Of a stretch of DNA of 15,094 nt, positions 15,008-15,094 are shown one piece after another. The translations under genes were made by a program, and so were the position numbers. Each line of letters begins with the position of its first letter. Position 1 is the stretch's first letter. Origin of the DNA: Spirochaeta sp. (GTDB lineage Bacteria; Spirochaetota; Spirochaetia; DSM-27196; Alkalispirochaetaceae); assembly GCA_027859055.1 (NCBI GenBank), contig JAQIBO010000424.1, positions 1 to 15,094 on the forward strand. Reading direction: 5' to 3'. The notes under the pieces were generated by a model. The model had not been told where the DNA came from and ran no database searches. It saw nothing but the letters and a program-made list of their open reading frames with translations.

Positions 15008-15032
15008 CGAAGGGAGTAAAGAATTCCCTTCG
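15008..15032 (-). repeat. Hairpin in the transposase leader
   Basis: CGAAGGGA (15008-15015) and TCCCTTCG (15025-15032) form a perfect 8-bp stem with a 9-nt loop, between the right IS end and the transposase ribosome site. Hairpins here in other IS elements block translation of transcripts that enter from outside; that role is inferred. Confidence 0.5.
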
Positions 15033-15076
15033 ACTTCATATATCCACACAACCGCAGGAGCTATGCTGCTTCTTGA

Positions 15077-15094
15077 AACAGGATTGTGTATACA
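15077..15094 (-). repeat. Right terminal inverted repeat of the IS
   Basis: 18 bp ending exactly at the last base of the window, the partner of 13766-13783. Confidence 0.85.

Larger units (their letters stand above)
13766..15094. mobile_element. Insertion sequence, 1329 bp, complete within the window
   Basis: The left end begins TGTATACACAATCGTGTT (13766-13783). The last 18 bases of the window (15077-15094) are its reverse complement except for one base. TGTATACA at each tip is itself a palindrome. One transposase gene on the minus strand fills most of the element. Its N-terminal zinc-ribbon and DDE layout is loosely IS1/IS1595-like, but I cannot assign the family with confidence. Both ends and the ORF look intact, so it may be active. 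Target-site duplication cannot be checked because the right flank is outside the window. Confidence 0.88.

Noticed and set aside
1..15094. CRISPR arrays, tRNA or rRNA genes, prophage, toxin-antitoxin pairs
   Set aside because: I found no regularly spaced repeats, no cloverleaf or rRNA segments, and no phage or toxin-antitoxin signatures on either strand.

Overview
This window is about 15 kb of G+C-rich bacterial chromosome (near 60% by eye). It is densely packed and mostly housekeeping, with one intact insertion sequence at its right edge. The gene set is an LL-diaminopimelate aminotransferase, MurE and Ddl, an HflK/HflC pair, a periplasmic parvulin, and several secreted or membrane proteins of unknown role. 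MurE carries an unusual substrate motif. Together these fit a free-living Gram-negative-type lineage, and a spirochaete (Spirochaetales) is my best guess. That placement is inference; no rRNA or other marker gene is present.

Left region (1-2397, all minus strand). A membrane sensor with a periplasmic-type CxxCH heme motif runs off the left edge. Upstream of it is a self-contained unit not covered by ordinary gene calling: a good sigma70-type promoter (1108-1136), a structured leader of about 170 nt (929-1100), a 33-residue single-membrane-span ORF (827-928) with a near-perfect Shine-Dalgarno, and an intrinsic terminator (681-720). The leader has a core resembling the P3-P4 region of cobalamin riboswitches. 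It also has a hairpin that buries the Shine-Dalgarno and a possible loop-loop contact between two hairpins. This is the most interesting part of the window. Next comes dapL (1174-2397).

Middle region (2438-7650). A GAF-domain protein related to free-methionine-sulfoxide reductases diverges from dapL and is followed by a secreted TPR-like protein. Both are on the plus strand and converge on dinB. On the minus strand, a large unrecognised multi-span membrane protein overlaps dinB by 4 nt, so the two are probably one transcription unit. A nitroreductase diverges from that membrane protein.

Right-middle region (7664-12505, minus strand). murE and ddl overlap by 4 nt and form a peptidoglycan precursor operon. 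hflK and hflC also overlap by 4 nt. They have a promoter whose spacer is a perfect dyad, and end in an 11-bp UUCG terminator. A periplasmic parvulin (12676-13758) diverges from hflK.

Right edge (13766-15094). A 1329-bp insertion sequence has 18-bp terminal inverted repeats (17 of 18 matching) and one intact transposase on the minus strand. Its left end is 7 nt after the parvulin stop codon. Its right end is the last base of the window, which suggests the underlying contig broke at the repeat.

Most adjacent cistrons on the minus strand use ATGA stop/start overlaps (membrane protein/dinB, murE/ddl, hflK/hflC), so translational coupling is common in this stretch.
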